From contig VWPU01009501.1 in assembly GCA_013398955.1 (NCBI GenBank), positions 457,501-521,500 on the forward strand: a DNA stretch of 64,000 nucleotides. Direction: 5' to 3'. This document shows positions 52,901 to 64,000 of this stretch, piece after piece (positions within the stretch are counted from its first letter, which is position 1; the number at the start of each line of letters is the position of its first letter). Under the pieces are notes generated by a model. It saw only the letters and a program-made list of their open reading frames with translations, searched no databases and was not told the DNA's origin. Both the position numbers and the translations under genes were made by a program. This DNA comes from Callaeas wilsoni. Its lineage: Eukaryota > Chordata > Aves > Passeriformes > Callaeidae.

Positions 52901-55900
52901 CACAGTCTGAGGTCACTCATAATTTTATCCTCTCTTAGTCTTATAGTCTCTCTTAGTCTCATAAACAGTTGAGAGGTGCAGATCAGATGCAGAGAATGGT
53001 CCTATGCCTATGATAATTCCTGAAGTCTATGCACGAATGGGAGTAGTGTTCATTGACTTAAGCCAAAGGTATAGAAGGGACTGTTCTCATGATTTAGCAA
53101 TATAAACAAGTTCCAGTCCTGAAGTGTGAATCCTGTCACAGTTTAATTTGCTAGTGTAGATGTGCCTCAAAAGAGCAGGGATTTCTTCTTGTTCTTACTG
53201 ATAGGATGGAAGGTTCACTTTTCAGAAAGATCAAATCGATCTTTTGTCTTTCCGAGATGTATGCACAACAAGTACTGTCTGGGTGTCCTTTGACAGGGTA
53301 TTAACACACAAATATCTGTCCACTTTGTATAAATGTACCATGTGCATTATTACTCTTCACATTAGTAAAGTATGTAGCCTCCAATGCATGATCAAAATCC
53401 CAGCTTCTGCTGCTGAAAACACTCTGCAACCTCTGCATCATCTCTCCTCGGAGGGGCTGCTGACACTTTGGGATAGGAGACAATGAAAAATTGCCTTATT
53501 CTTAGTAAATATCCTCTATGCATAATGAAAAGTGGAAAACCAACAATTTACTGAAAACAAGAGGACAAAAAACACATAAGAAATTTCAGTTTCTATAATT
53601 AATAAGAATAGGAACCAAGGAAATAGACATGCTGCTTAGTATAATATCACATTCAATATGGTAGGATCTTAAGGAAAAGTAGTCTATTCTGGCCTCCTGG
53701 ATATCAGAGCAACAGGATTTTACAGTAATAACTGCATAAGCATACTGAAAATACACATTCTTCAGAATGATCTGCAGTTAGTACTCAAAAATTCCAAGTC
53801 CCAGAGCTGGAAAGTCTCACACACACAGAAAAAAATTGAAAGATGTCACCTAATGAGTAGTGATGTATTGGAAATACAGCATAGCTCCTGAATTAGTATT
53901 GCATGTTCCCAACAAACATTTAATTTAATTTATTTTCTAAAAATAATTACATGGCAAAAGCTTCTAGTTGTTTTCTTTATGCAACTTTTTTAAAAAAAAT
54001 TGTTTTGAAAGAAACAACTGTCTCCCATGTTAGTCTCTCATCTGCAAGTGACATTTTAATAAAGCCATTTCTCTGCTTTAATATTTTATTAAGTAAGTAT
54101 TTTTTTAATGAGGAAGGGAGGGGAATTAATCTAGCTGTGTTAATTGGTTGGCACCAAGTGAACTGTGGCTAACCTGCACCTGCTTATACTTGCTTGTAGA
54201 GGACATATTCCCTTGCAAATCCTGTGGCATTTGGTACCGAAGCGAGCGGAACCTGCAGGCCCATCTCATGTATTACTGCAGTGGGAGGCAAAGAGAGGGG
54301 CCACAGCTGTCAGAGGAGAGTGAGGACAGTGCTCAGCAGATATCCAGTGTCTGCCCCTTTCCACAGTGCACCAAGAGTTTTTCAAATGCAAGAGCTCTGG
54401 AAATGCACCTAAATTCTCACAGTGGTAAGTATCATGTGTTTTGGTGTATCATCTTCTAGATTTAGCTTTTTGAAGAATTATTCACTATAGACATTCAATG
54501 GATCAATGTCTCTCCAAATATATGCAAGCATTGCATGTAGATAATACCAAAATGTCAACAGTTTCTGACTTGTGTTCTACACCAAGCACCTCTCCCAGGT
54601 AACCAGTGTCATTTTTCTTATCTACTAATCCTCATTTGAATGTTGTCTCGCTCTTAAGTGTGTGCATACACACATACAGGCAGCATTTCTTTACTGGTGA
54701 AGGTATGATCAGGAATCCAGACACAATCAGTTACTGCAGGATTCCAGCTACCAAACATACAGACAACCAGAGAACATGTCCTTCTGAAGTAATATCTTAG
54801 TGCCTAGAGGAGGCTTCTTAGGCAGAAGGCTTTAAGGATCATGGTCCAGAACTCTGCTTTTACCAGTACACTTGTTTCATAAAAAACTTCTTGTTTGATA
54901 GAAATATTATTTTCTCTTCTTGTAAGTATAAAATGTGGATAGTATTTTAGAATCACAAAAACAAAGAATCATAGGTTTGTCTAGGTTGGAAAAGGCCTTT
55001 TGAGATCATCAAGTCCACCACTAAACCATGTCCCTAAGCACCATACCAGCATGGTGTAGATGACCAATTTTGAATTGAATTAGGGCTGGAAAGACAAGTT
55101 AAGAGTTTGCAGGACATTTTGCACTGGAATTTTCAGTAGCAGAGAAATCCTACAAATAAGAAAGCCTGCAGCGTCAGTGTGTGGTGTGTTTGCTGTCTGG
55201 TGTACAGAGCTGTTTCTGGAAAGAGGCAAGGGCTCTGTAGGTGTTCCTGATCCTCCTGTTAAATGAATGGAGTCTAAAGGACATTAATGGGTGCTTCAGT
55301 CACAGAAGAAAGCCTTGTTTGGCTGCAGTGTAAAAATTCCTGGGGCATGCATGGGATTTGGTGAAGTGAAAAATGCTCCTCTGATACTTGGGCAGCAATT
55401 GCAAATCTAAAAGGCAACATACTGCCTTGGAGAAGTTTGGTACTTCCCAGAAAAGGACTAGAAGAGTGTTGAGTGAAAACTTTTATGTAGACAACACAGA
55501 AAACCCTTAGCCATTCATTTAGAGGTCAGGTCTTTTTGTGCTTCAAGATCTTAACTTTGACTGTCAGGCTTTTGCCGTTTTCTGTTTGTTGCCTAGCACA
55601 TATTTCACTGTTCAGTAAACCAGCAGAACCATAGGCTACAACAGCTTCAATAAGATTAGGTGAGTGCAGCCCAGTTTGTCTTACAGCCTGGTAATTATAA
55701 CCAGATACTCTGGGAAGATTACAGATTAATTTCTCCCCAAGCACAGGAAAACCGAAATATTAGCCATTGTGCAAAAGATTTGCTTCAACTATTTGCATTT
55801 AGTGACATACCATTGGCTTAGGTGTCAAGGGTTTTGAGCCATGGACTCTGAGTGACCATGCGTGTAATCTAGAGATAAACATCTGTGTTCCTTGAAAGAC

Positions 55901-58900
55901 ATAGATCTGAGATTGTGGTGAATTTCCAGTAAGAATCTTTAGTTATTTCTTAGAATAGAGGCTAAACCTCAGGCCTTTCCCTTTCTTTTTAGTCACAAAC
56001 CAGTCTATTCAATCATTCTTGCTCTCTTTCAGATCCTGTCAGTCTTTATTTTTCTAAACATATTATCACAAGTTATAACACCTTCTGCAGTAGGAATGAA
56101 ACATTCCTTTTCCAAATGTCTTGTAATCTTTGGAAGCCCTGTGTTCACTTCAACTGCTGTTACTGTTCGCACTGGAGGCTCTAGCAGACCCACACCACTG
56201 GAACGCAGAGCCCTGACTGAAATGCAAAGTGCCATAGAGACTGTTGTCACTGTACCACATGATGGGGAAGCATGTGAAGCACCATCTCACGTCAGTGGAG
56301 GAGCTAAAGCCTCATGTGGCCGCCTGGGGAAAGAGTGCCCAATGGGAAACACGTGCTGATTAAAGTGCTGTGTATCTCCTTGGTTCCCTTCTGGCGTCTG
56401 AGGCCAAGAGCAGGTCAAATTTCCAATGTCACTCACAACTTGGGGGGTCACTGATGCTAGGGAAGAAGGGAGGACCTCCAGGTACAACAGTGTGACTTAC
56501 CTACAGAGTGAGCTACAATATTCTTAAGAGTTTTTATTGTCCAACTACCACACGCCTACTTCACCTGACTGAGGTGTGGTATATGTGCTTATGTGCAGGC
56601 AGAACAAATACTCATTTTAAATTCTGATTATCATCCCTATCAATATTTTTTCAGTTTTTATTGTCTAAAAGGTAACTATAATCCATGTTATTGCAGTACA
56701 GAAATTTGGTCTTCTCTCTTTTTAAAGCCTTTTCAATTTCAAAATGCCATGAAACATGGAGTTTTTTGTTTAATCAGTGATTGTAAGATGTCTTTGAATG
56801 TACTGTTCTTGATAAAGTGGTATTGATTTCATGAGGAAAAGGTGGTGTATTATAGCAGTAGTTGCCAACAGCCACTATATGTGAAAGATAAAATGTCAGT
56901 GAAGCCGTGTCTTACTGCTCCTCCTCCCTTCACAAGAAACACAGCTCATCAGTCCTTTCTGATGAGGATAGATCTGTAACCTCTTCCCACACTACAGCCA
57001 AGCAAAGAGCTGAGCATCAATAATACTCAAAATGCTACTTCTGCTTTGTCTGTGGCTTTCAGGCACATTGAGGGCTGTACCTCAAGCTACATCATAACCT
57101 TGAACCTCTTGACCTTGGTGTGCTTTCTGTGCATTCAAAATTTCCAGTGATTGTGTATGGGGAACATTATGTGTCCCTTTAGTTGTAACTGTAATTTCTG
57201 AGACCTTTTCATTTAGAATAAGTCCAGTCTATTTTTATCCTTTCCCTTGTTCTTTCTCTCCCTGCAGCTCTGATGAATGCGTGCAAATACTAGGGCTCTC
57301 CAAAGCAGATCAAAAGTCTGGGAATAACCTAGCAGTTTGAGGAAAAAACAATTCAAGTATTTTCAGGGTGACTAATATCATCTCATTAGAAGAAAATTAG
57401 TCATTCTCACTGTCTTTATACCTTCTGTGCAACTGATTTCCCAGTATTCTTCATGAGGGGCAAAGTGGTCACTTTATTTTGTATTTTGCTTGTCTTTTCC
57501 GTAGGAGTGAAAATGGAAGAATTTCTCCCACCCGGTGCTAGTCTGAAATGCACAGTTTGTACTTACACTGCAGACTCAGTGATTAACTTTCATCAGCACC
57601 TGTTCTCGCATCTTACTCAAGCTGCCTTTAGATGCAATCACTGCCATTTTGGCTTCCAAACTCAGAGGGAGCTACTGCAGCACCAAGAGTTACATGTCTC
57701 TGGCAACAAAATTCAGAGAGAAAGTGACATTGAACACTCTCCAAGTGGAAATGAAGAAGGTTTACAGCCAGCAACGGACCTGTTGAGCAGAAGTGATGTT
57801 CCCCAGAGCCAAAAGACCATGCAGACTAAAGATGCAAGTTCTGATACAGAGCTTGATAAATGTGAAAAAAAGGCTCCACTTTTCCTTCCAAACCAGAGGC
57901 CAGAAACCCAGCCTGCAGCAAATAAGCAGAGTTTTTCATATACCAAAATAAAATCTGAACCGTCCAGTCCAAGACTTGCTTCGTCGCCAGTTCAGCCTAA
58001 TATTGGTCCTTCTTTCCCAATGGGACCTTTTCTTTCCCAGTTTGCTTTTCCCCAAGACATCACTGTAGTTCCTCAGGCTTCAGAGATATTAGCCAAAATG
58101 TCGGAACTGGTCCATCGAAGGCTGAGGCATGGAAGTAGCAATTATCCACCTGTAATTTACAGTCCTTTGATGCCTAAAGGGGCTACATGTTTTGAATGCA
58201 ACATAACATTCAATAATTTGGACAACTATTTGGTACACAAAAAGCATTACTGCAGCAGCCGATGGCAGCAGATGGCAAAGTCACCAGATTTTTCCAGTGT
58301 TCCAGAAAAAATGCCTGAAGCTGTAAGTCCCAGTAATGGTCAAAGCTCTATAAACATCCTGAATCCAGCTCCTCACACATCAGATCCAGAAAATCAACTT
58401 CTGCAGACATCTTGCTTAAACTCTTCTAATGTTTTAGATTTGATTGGGCCAAACAATAAAAGTCATGAAAAAGACTTTACTGCACAGCCTAAGAAGTTGT
58501 CAACTGCAAGCAATGGTGATGAGAAGATTAATGGAAAACCTTCTGATGTGAAGAATCCCAATGCTCCCTTAGTTGAGGGGGAGAGTGACCCTAACAAGAC
58601 CACATGTGAAGCTTGTAATATTACTTTCAGCAGACATGAGACTTACATGGTCCACAAGCAGTATTACTGTGCCACTCGCCACGATCCCCCGCTGAAGAGG
58701 TCCGCTTCCAACAAAGTGCCTGCCATGCAGAGAACAATGCGTACGCGGAAGCGAAGGAAGATGTATGAGATGTGCTTACCAGAGCAAGAGCAGAGGCCAC
58801 CGCTAGTTCAACAGCGATTTCTAGAAGTTGCTAATCTTGGCAATCCTTGTACATCTACTCAAGAGTCAACAGAGGGCCTTGGAGAATGTTACCATCCACG

Positions 58901-59996
58901 ATGTGATATCTTTCCAGGAATAGTCTCGAAGCATCTGGAAACGTCACTGTCTATTAACAAGTGTGTTCCAGTTTCAAAGTGTGATACTGCCCACTCCACC
59001 GTGTCTTGCTTGGAGATGGATGTGCCAATAGATCTCAGTAAAAAATGCTTACCCCCGTCAGAGAGGACGTCCACTTCTCCCAAAAGGCTGCTGGACTACC
59101 ATGAGTGCACCGTATGCAAGATCAGTTTTAACAAAGTAGAGAACTACCTGGCTCATAAGCAGAATTTTTGTCCTGTCACTGCTCATCAGCGTAATGACCT
59201 AGGACAACTTGACAATAAGGTGTTTCAAAACCCAGAAAGTGAAAGAAACAGCCCAGATGTCAGTTATGAAAGAAGCATAATCAAATGTGAGAAAAACGGA
59301 AACTCAAAACAGTCCTCTCCTAATGGAAACTTATTTTCCACACACTTAGCAACACTTCAAGGACTGAAAGTCTTTAGTGAAGCAGCCCAACTTATTGCTA
59401 CAAAAGAAGAAAACAAACATTTGTTTCTTCCACAATGCCTTTACCCTGGAGCAATAAAGAAAGCTAAAGGAGCAGATCAGCTTTCTCCATATTATGGAAT
59501 AAAGCCAAGTGATTACATTTCTGGTTCTCTCGTCATTCATAATACTGATTTAGATCAAAGCACAAATACAGAAAGTGAATCTCCTAAAGGCCAGGCGCCT
59601 TCAAATGGATGTGCTGTGCAGAAGAAAGAATCTCTTCCACTACTGCCGAAAAACCGAGGCATGGTAATAGTTAATGGGGGACTAAAACAGGAGGAAAGAC
59701 CTGCTGCTAACCCACAGCAAGAGAACATTTCCCAGAATCCTCCACATGAAGATGGGCACAAGTCTCCTTCTTGGATCTCTGAGAATCCCTTAACTACAAA
59801 TGAAAATGTCTCTCCAGCAATTCCTACAGCAGAGGAACAGTTGTCTAGTATAGCTAAAGGTGTGAATGGCTCTACCCAGGCTCCAACCAGTGGAAAGTAT
59901 TGCCGACTGTGTGACATCCAGTTCAACAATCTTTCAAACTTTATAACTCATAAGAAGTTTTATTGCTCTTCACATGCAGCAGAACATGTCAAATGA
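49745..59996 (+). CDS. ZFPM2: ZFPM2 (FOG2) zinc finger cofactor, last three coding exons, 5' partial
   Basis: The coding exons are 49745-49951, 54200-54424 and 57505-59996. Joined, they give 974 residues ending at TGA 59994-59996. The protein matches FOG2 as I recall it through PR-like domain, eight zinc fingers and PIDLS motif. Human FOG2 is about 1151 residues, so roughly 177 N-terminal residues, including the repressor motif at the extreme N terminus, are encoded upstream of this window. FOG2 does not act as a classical DNA-binding factor. It binds GATA4, GATA5 and GATA6 in the nucleus and modulates their targets in heart, gonad and diaphragm development. All three introns cut after the first base of a codon, and each junction restores the expected residue (G-G, N-K, S-G). 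The gene identity is very secure. Exon numbers 6, 7 and 8 follow the human arrangement from memory. Confidence 0.97.
49952..54199 (+). other. ZFPM2: ZFPM2 intron between PR-domain exon and finger 1-2 exon
   Basis: A 4248 bp phase 1 intron runs from GTAAGTGA to CTTGCTTGTAG. It is AT-rich with no recognisable repeat family. The short open frames inside, such as those near 51003 and 51438, show no protein-like features. Confidence 0.85.
54200..54424 (+). CDS. ZFPM2: ZFPM2 coding exon (human exon 7 equivalent), zinc fingers 1 and 2
   Basis: The exon is 225 bp (75 codons), with acceptor CTTGCTTGTAG ending at 54199 and donor GTAAGTAT from 54425, both phase 1. It starts with the split Lys codon and reads [18 protein letters not shown]. 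Finger 1 (54214-54279) is the FOG-type C2HC finger, with CX2C and a final Cys in place of His (HLMYYC). In FOG proteins this is one of the fingers that contacts the GATA N-terminal finger. Finger 2 (54352-54420) is C2H2 with the longer spacing CX4C (CPFPQC) and HLNSH. The open frame runs on past the donor into the intron, but that extension is not coding. Confidence 0.97.
54425..57504 (+). other. ZFPM2: ZFPM2 intron before the terminal coding exon
   Basis: A 3080 bp phase 1 intron runs from GTAAGTAT to TTTTCCGTAG. It contains a short inverted CR1 tail at 54948-55050. The rest is unique-looking. The open frame of the last exon extends backwards to an ATG at 57453, but those 17 codons are intronic. 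Confidence 0.85.
54948..55050 (-). mobile_element. Short inverted CR1 LINE 3' tail
   Basis: TAGAATCACAAAAACAAAGA, then ATCATAGGTTTGTCTAGGTTGG, GAGATCATCAAGTCCACCAC and AAACCATGTCCCTAAGCACC, is the reverse complement of a CR1 3' end. The CATGTCCCTAAG block is shared with the inverted CR1 at 13368-16800, so the two are of the same or a related subfamily. Confidence 0.85.
57505..59996 (+). CDS. ZFPM2: ZFPM2 terminal coding exon, zinc fingers 3-8 and CtBP motif
   Basis: This long 3' exon starts after TTTTCCGTAG (acceptor ending at 57504) in phase 1, giving [16 protein letters not shown], and runs uninterrupted to TGA 59994-59996. Fingers 3 (57549-57611) and 4 (57633-57695) are C2H2 with CX2CX12HX3H spacing. 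Fingers 5 (58188-58253), 6 (58605-58670), 7 (59106-59171) and 8 (59901-59966) are FOG-type C2HC fingers, each ending HKxxYC or HKxxFC. A basic cluster [13 protein letters not shown] follows finger 6 and may serve nuclear import. PIDLS at 59025-59039 is the CtBP-binding motif. All metal ligands I checked are present. The product ends in SSHAAEHVK, as I recall for the human protein. Confidence 0.98.
58188..58253 (+). other. ZFPM2: FOG-type C2HC zinc finger 5 of ZFPM2
   Basis: The finger reads CFECNITF, then [10 protein letters not shown], with a Cys replacing the second His. Fingers of this C2HC type in FOG proteins mediate protein contacts, notably with the GATA N-terminal finger, and do not bind DNA. 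All four ligands are intact. Confidence 0.93.
58605..58670 (+). other. ZFPM2: FOG-type C2HC zinc finger 6 of ZFPM2
   Basis: The finger reads CEACNITF, then [10 protein letters not shown], with all four ligands intact. It is followed by a strongly basic stretch (RTRKRRK) that is a plausible nuclear localisation signal, which is my inference. Confidence 0.93.
59025..59039 (+). other. ZFPM2: CtBP-binding motif PIDLS of ZFPM2
   Basis: The codons CCA ATA GAT CTC AGT encode PIDLS in the context [11 protein letters not shown]. This is the canonical PxDLS corepressor docking motif, known in FOG proteins to bind CtBP. It lies between fingers 6 and 7 and is intact. Confidence 0.95.
59106..59171 (+). 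other. ZFPM2: FOG-type C2HC zinc finger 7 of ZFPM2
   Basis: The finger reads CTVCKISF, then [10 protein letters not shown], with all four ligands present. It follows the CtBP motif by about 22 residues. Confidence 0.93.
59901..59966 (+). other. ZFPM2: FOG-type C2HC zinc finger 8 of ZFPM2
   Basis: The finger reads CRLCDIQF, then [10 protein letters not shown], with all four ligands present. It lies nine residues before the C terminus. A long serine-, proline- and asparagine-rich linker without obvious fold separates it from finger 7. Confidence 0.93.
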
Positions 59997-60985
59997 AACA
60001 ATCAGTCACCTTTGGTACATGTGTTTAGCATATTGTTCCATACAGTTTAAAGAAAGCTGTTTGAATTACATCTGGACAATCAGGAGATTTCACTATTGCT
60101 GAGTTGAAGACTTAAAGGTGTAATTTCATTACAGTCCATTAGTAAAGTGTATTATTGGTGCCATTTTCAAAAATATTAATTTATTTTACCAGCAGTATTC
60201 ATAGCTGTAGTTATGTTATTTTTTATTTAAAAACTTTATATTAAAGTCATTTGTAATGTTATTGTATAGTTATTGTGTAGCACATATGGTTTGCACTGTA
60301 TAGTAGATTTTAAAGAAAATAGTCGCAAACAATACAGAAAAGCATTTTAGAAATAGCTTCAAAAGCACTTGTGTATCCTGATTTTTTTTCTTATATGCTG
60401 TTGCAGATATATGTATATGCTAAAATATAACTTGCAAAGAAGTTTCAACTATGCTGTAAAGTTCGCCTTAAAAATTGAATTTTTTTGAACAATTGGGCTC
60501 AGTTTGCACTTTATATTTTAGCAGATACAGTACCTTAGTCATTAGGCTTTGCATTTGTATGTAGCAGTATGTTTCTGTCCACTTTCTTAATCTGAAACGT
60601 ACGTTAAATGAAGATGGCATTTTCTTTCTTGTATAGTACTTGTATTTTCTTTCGCTGATGCATCTCTGTCTCAATTTTTAAACCTTTGCTGTTAAATGCA
60701 ATACTTTATAAAGAATGAACAAAATTACTGGAAGCAGTATTGTAAGAAATGAGGTCATATCAATCAGTTTTATCTTTTGAAAGGCACAGTCTAAAACAAA
60801 ACCCTAAACTCAATGCTGCAATTATGAATCTAATTCATATATAAGATATATTTAAATATAAGAGTAGCAATACTGCAACTGGTGATCACAAAGATAATGT
60901 TCTACTTCTGATAGAAATAATTTCTCAACAAATGTTGTTACTATGCATGTATATGGATGGAATAAAATTCCAGATAATTGGAGAA
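59997..60985 (+). other. ZFPM2: ZFPM2 3' UTR (probable extent)
   Basis: AU-rich sequence follows the stop codon, with many ATTTA-like and T-rich tracts and no further reading frame. The best poly(A) signal is AATAAA at 60961-60966, in the context GGAATAAAATTCC, and T- and TTT-rich sequence follows from about 61000. This gives a 3' UTR of about 1 kb. The exact cleavage point is inferred and longer forms are possible. Confidence 0.6.
60961..60966 (+). terminator. ZFPM2: Candidate ZFPM2 polyadenylation signal AATAAA
   Basis: A canonical AATAAA lies about 965 bases after the stop, followed 30-50 bases later by a T-rich tract (TTTCTTTAATTTTTTTTTATTTT) typical of a downstream element. I did not see an earlier canonical AATAAA between the stop and this point. 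Confidence 0.6.
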
Positions 60986-63900
60986 GTTTGGCAGTAATTT
61001 CTTTAATTTTTTTTTATTTTGTTTTCCAAGGTGGATTTAGAGCTCACAAACTGTGAAGAAGCTCTTAGGGACTAGCTAACATTGCCTTCTCTTCAGTGGA
61101 AGCAAAGTGTTCAAAGAGACAATGAGTACAAAGGATGCCTCCACTTCCAGGGAGTCCCCGCTGACAGGTCACTAGTGCAACTGGGTCTAAGACCGCCTAG
61201 TGAACTAAAACTTAAAGTGAGGGCCTGAAACCAGGAAGGCTGTTCTCTTTACTGGTGCCAAGGAACGCATACTTCCCAAGCAGTATCTCCATATGTCAAA
61301 ATCAGTGGAATAATCTCCTTCCTAATACCTCTGGTATGATTCTTCATGTGTTCAGTGTTCTTATATGAAAAACAAGATCATTCATTCAGGAGAACAGCAG
61401 TTTGCTCCACTGATGAGGTATAGAAATATTAGTCAATAATTTATATTAAAATCTGAACTAATGCACAATTAGTACCCTTCACTTGCAATTGTTCAGTTGC
61501 CTGTACACTCTTTTCATTAAAAAAATCAAGATTATAAAAATGACCTATTGAGGCACTTTCATCCTACAAATTTGAAAGCAAAACCGTGATCTGAACAGTT
61601 ACATAAACAGTTGTATTTTAATTCCTGTATCAGCCAAAGGAACAACTCAGAACAAGCTACATAAAAGGATGGTATTTCAGTGGAGCAGCCAGTCGGAGTC
61701 TAGTGTAAGAGCATACAATGCCACTGGCTTTCATCAACCCTGTTTCTGTGTAGTTTTGAACTGAAACTGTTCTCTTTTTTTTATTATTTATAAGTGTAGC
61801 TACGTGTAATCCAGTAGCAAAAATAATAAACACTTCAAAACTGTAGTTAACAATTCTGCTGGTTAGCTGGGCTTTAAGTACAGGTCAAGAGTGCTTAAAA
61901 TTGTAGTAATTCTCACTTGCAACAAAGATAGCAAATGTATACATTCATTTAGCAGGCCCGAAGTTGGTCCTGTAGCAAATACTTTGGATAATAACACTTG
62001 TGAAGGAGAAAAAGCATTACAATCACAGGGAGAATAAAACAGGCAAAATGTTTATGATTATCGGTTAAACATTCATTAGAAAATACACCAGGATATCTAA
62101 GACTTCACAATATTTGAAGTAGATAGTATATTTTGGCCTTTTTGCTGGCAAACATTATTTTGAAGATTATCCATCATGCAGTAATGGGTTAAAGAACTAG
62201 GTGATTACATCTGGATTGAAATAACCTAATTCTGAAACACCCGCATGCATAGATGAAATCTTTTTAGGTGAAGCTGGTCAGAAGACCGTAGGTTGTGTAA
62301 TTTACAATTGCTGAGCTCTAGGGGTGTGTTTAGACAGTGAGAAAGTAAAGGAAAATATCAGGGTTAAAGCAAATACCTAGTTGAGAAGTGATGCTGAAAG
62401 GGGAAAGCCTTAACACAAACGGTTTCTGATCCAGAAATGCTGAGGGTTCCTGATATATTCCAGAGGTAAATTAAAGCCTGCCATGCTGCATTATATTCTT
62501 CCCACTGGCTAGTCCAATTTCTTTCACACAACAGAATAATTCTGCTAGCATTTTCTCTTTATAAATCACCTATTTGGTTGACTGCTTCCATTTTTACAAG
62601 TTCAAAACAAGCACAACCTGTTCATTTGTGGGTGCAGAGTTACTCAATTGTAAACACATTTTATATATTTTACTTACTTCACAGGAACAACTGGCAACTC
62701 TGACACGTGCTAAACCCCAAAGTTATACCATCATACTCTCTGAAAGTAAAACTGTTCACAAGCTAGGTGGGTAGCAGATACTAATATTTGTTTTTTTAAT
62801 ACATTTTTTTAAAATAGCATTTTAAAAAAAGCTGCTCACATAGCTGGGTTCAGGAGCCATATTTTCCCATAACTTTAGAGACTGTTTTCAACTGTTTCAC
62901 TTTCTTTATTGCACTTATTTTTTAGCTTGCTTATGTGAAATAAGAACATAAACACTTTGACCAGTCAGAAATCTCTCTCCTGTCTCTTAAACCAGTTTGC
63001 ACAATACTGGCCTAATCCCAGCTGGGGGCTTGAAGCACATCTACATTTAAGTCATAAGTATTGTTTACAGAAATAAACTACTTAAATCTGTTTTCTGACC
63101 AAGGGGTTATTTTTGTTCTCTTCAGATTATATCTACGTGTTTGTCCAAGGTGATAAACTGCCTATTGCTAAAAGCTTCTCTTCCCAAGTTATTCTTTCAG
63201 GTTTTTGTAGTTGTATTAATTATTTATCAAATCACCTATGCAAAAGGAGTCCATCCTTAGTTAGTCTTCGACACCTGGAATTCAGCAGGAAACAGAGTAC
63301 CTCAGTTAAATGGTTTGGATCTGTTAATCCCTGTCAGCTGGTGTCAGTAAATAAATCTCTGGGGCTATGGGGTGAACAGCTCAGCAAAAGGCATTAAAAT
63401 ATTTCCTGGGTTTATGTTACAAAAAATAAAATTGCTCCACATGAAGACTTAATATTTAGAAGAGCTGGTTCCTGCCTAACTCCCTGTGTACTGATTGGCA
63501 GGTTTTACGTTCAACTTTTGGGCTTTTAAAGGAAGATTTCCTTATTCACAAAACATCCCATCCACAGGCAGTGCTCAGAAATAATGTTTGGCCACATCCC
63601 TGTCTGCCTCATGTATTTGTTTTTATCCCAAAATTCAGACTCTGAAAGGCAGTTGTGAGTCCTCATTCATACCACATTCATACCACAATCTTCACAGTTT
63701 TCACAGAACAGTGGTGATTTTTTTTCTTTGTAGAAGAAAAAGCACTAAAGCGTATTGCTACAAGCTGATGTCTGCTTGTCTTGAACTAATTGTAATAATG
63801 TTAGGATTCTGGTGACACCTTCTCTTTATTACAAATAATCATAAAACTGCATCATAGATATTTACTGTGGATCCACACTCCTAACTTTCTCAGTCTCTCA

Positions 63901-64000
63901 TTTCTACTAGATAACTATTGATTATGTTCGTTGTCTACACTGTCTGCAGGAATGTAGTAGTCATAACCTAAACATAATTGAGAGTACGAATACGGTGATT
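60986..64000. other. 3' flank of ZFPM2, no recognised gene
   Basis: AT-rich sequence with no reading frame that looks coding, no RNA gene and no interspersed repeat I can name. Part could belong to an extended ZFPM2 3' UTR if polyadenylation occurs further downstream. Confidence 0.5.

Noticed and set aside
54425..54459. Extension of the finger 1-2 exon beyond its donor
   Set aside because: A strong GTAAGT donor at 54425 and phase match with the next exon show the open frame simply reads into the intron.
57453..57504. ATG-initiated extension of the terminal exon frame, reading [17 protein letters not shown], which mimics a signal peptide
   Set aside because: It lies upstream of the TTTTCCGTAG acceptor. 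The spliced junction restores the expected Gly-Val-Lys-Met of FOG2, which is a nuclear protein with no signal peptide.
1..64000. CRISPR arrays, operons, tRNA or rRNA genes
   Set aside because: None seen. The intron-exon structure and CR1 content show vertebrate nuclear DNA, and I found no tRNA-like or rRNA-like sequence by eye.

Overview
The window is vertebrate nuclear DNA, very probably from a bird. It holds the 3' part of one gene, ZFPM2 (FOG2), on the + strand. The bird assignment rests on several CR1 LINE copies with avian-type 3' ends (ATTCTATGATT repeats), generally sparse interspersed repeats, and a ZFPM2 protein that agrees closely with the human protein as I remember it. The species cannot be resolved. 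Everything said about other species is from memory.

Layout. Positions 1-49744 look like the end of one very long ZFPM2 intron. I found no exon there. It contains a decayed protein-like frame I cannot identify (about 312-902), a CR1 fragment (7031-7664), a long inverted CR1 (13368-16800) that is split by an LTR-like insertion and lacks its reverse transcriptase core, an old CR1 relic (26910-27480), a second ancient repeat relic (32884-33400), a large TTC/TTA microsatellite (29699-29786), an isolated CpG island (36085-36835), a short CR1 tail (37040-37224) and a possible solo LTR (45743-46339).

The coding part has three exons: 49745-49951 (C-terminal half of a PR-like domain), 54200-54424 (FOG-type finger 1 and C2H2 finger 2) and 57505-59996 (C2H2 fingers 3 and 4, FOG-type fingers 5 to 8, and the PIDLS CtBP-binding motif). 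All splice sites are GT/AG and all three introns are phase 1. The exons join into one frame of 974 residues ending at TGA 59994-59996. The first roughly 177 residues of the human-length protein lie upstream of the window. The 3' UTR probably ends shortly after an AATAAA at 60961. The last 3 kb show no recognisable gene.

FOG2 is a nuclear cofactor that binds the N-terminal zinc finger of GATA factors (GATA4 in heart and gonad) and recruits corepressors such as CtBP. Nothing here resembles an undescribed multi-gene system. The points most worth checking are the intronic CpG island as a possible internal promoter, the frame-neutral exons that could be skipped, and the unidentified decayed frame near the left edge.
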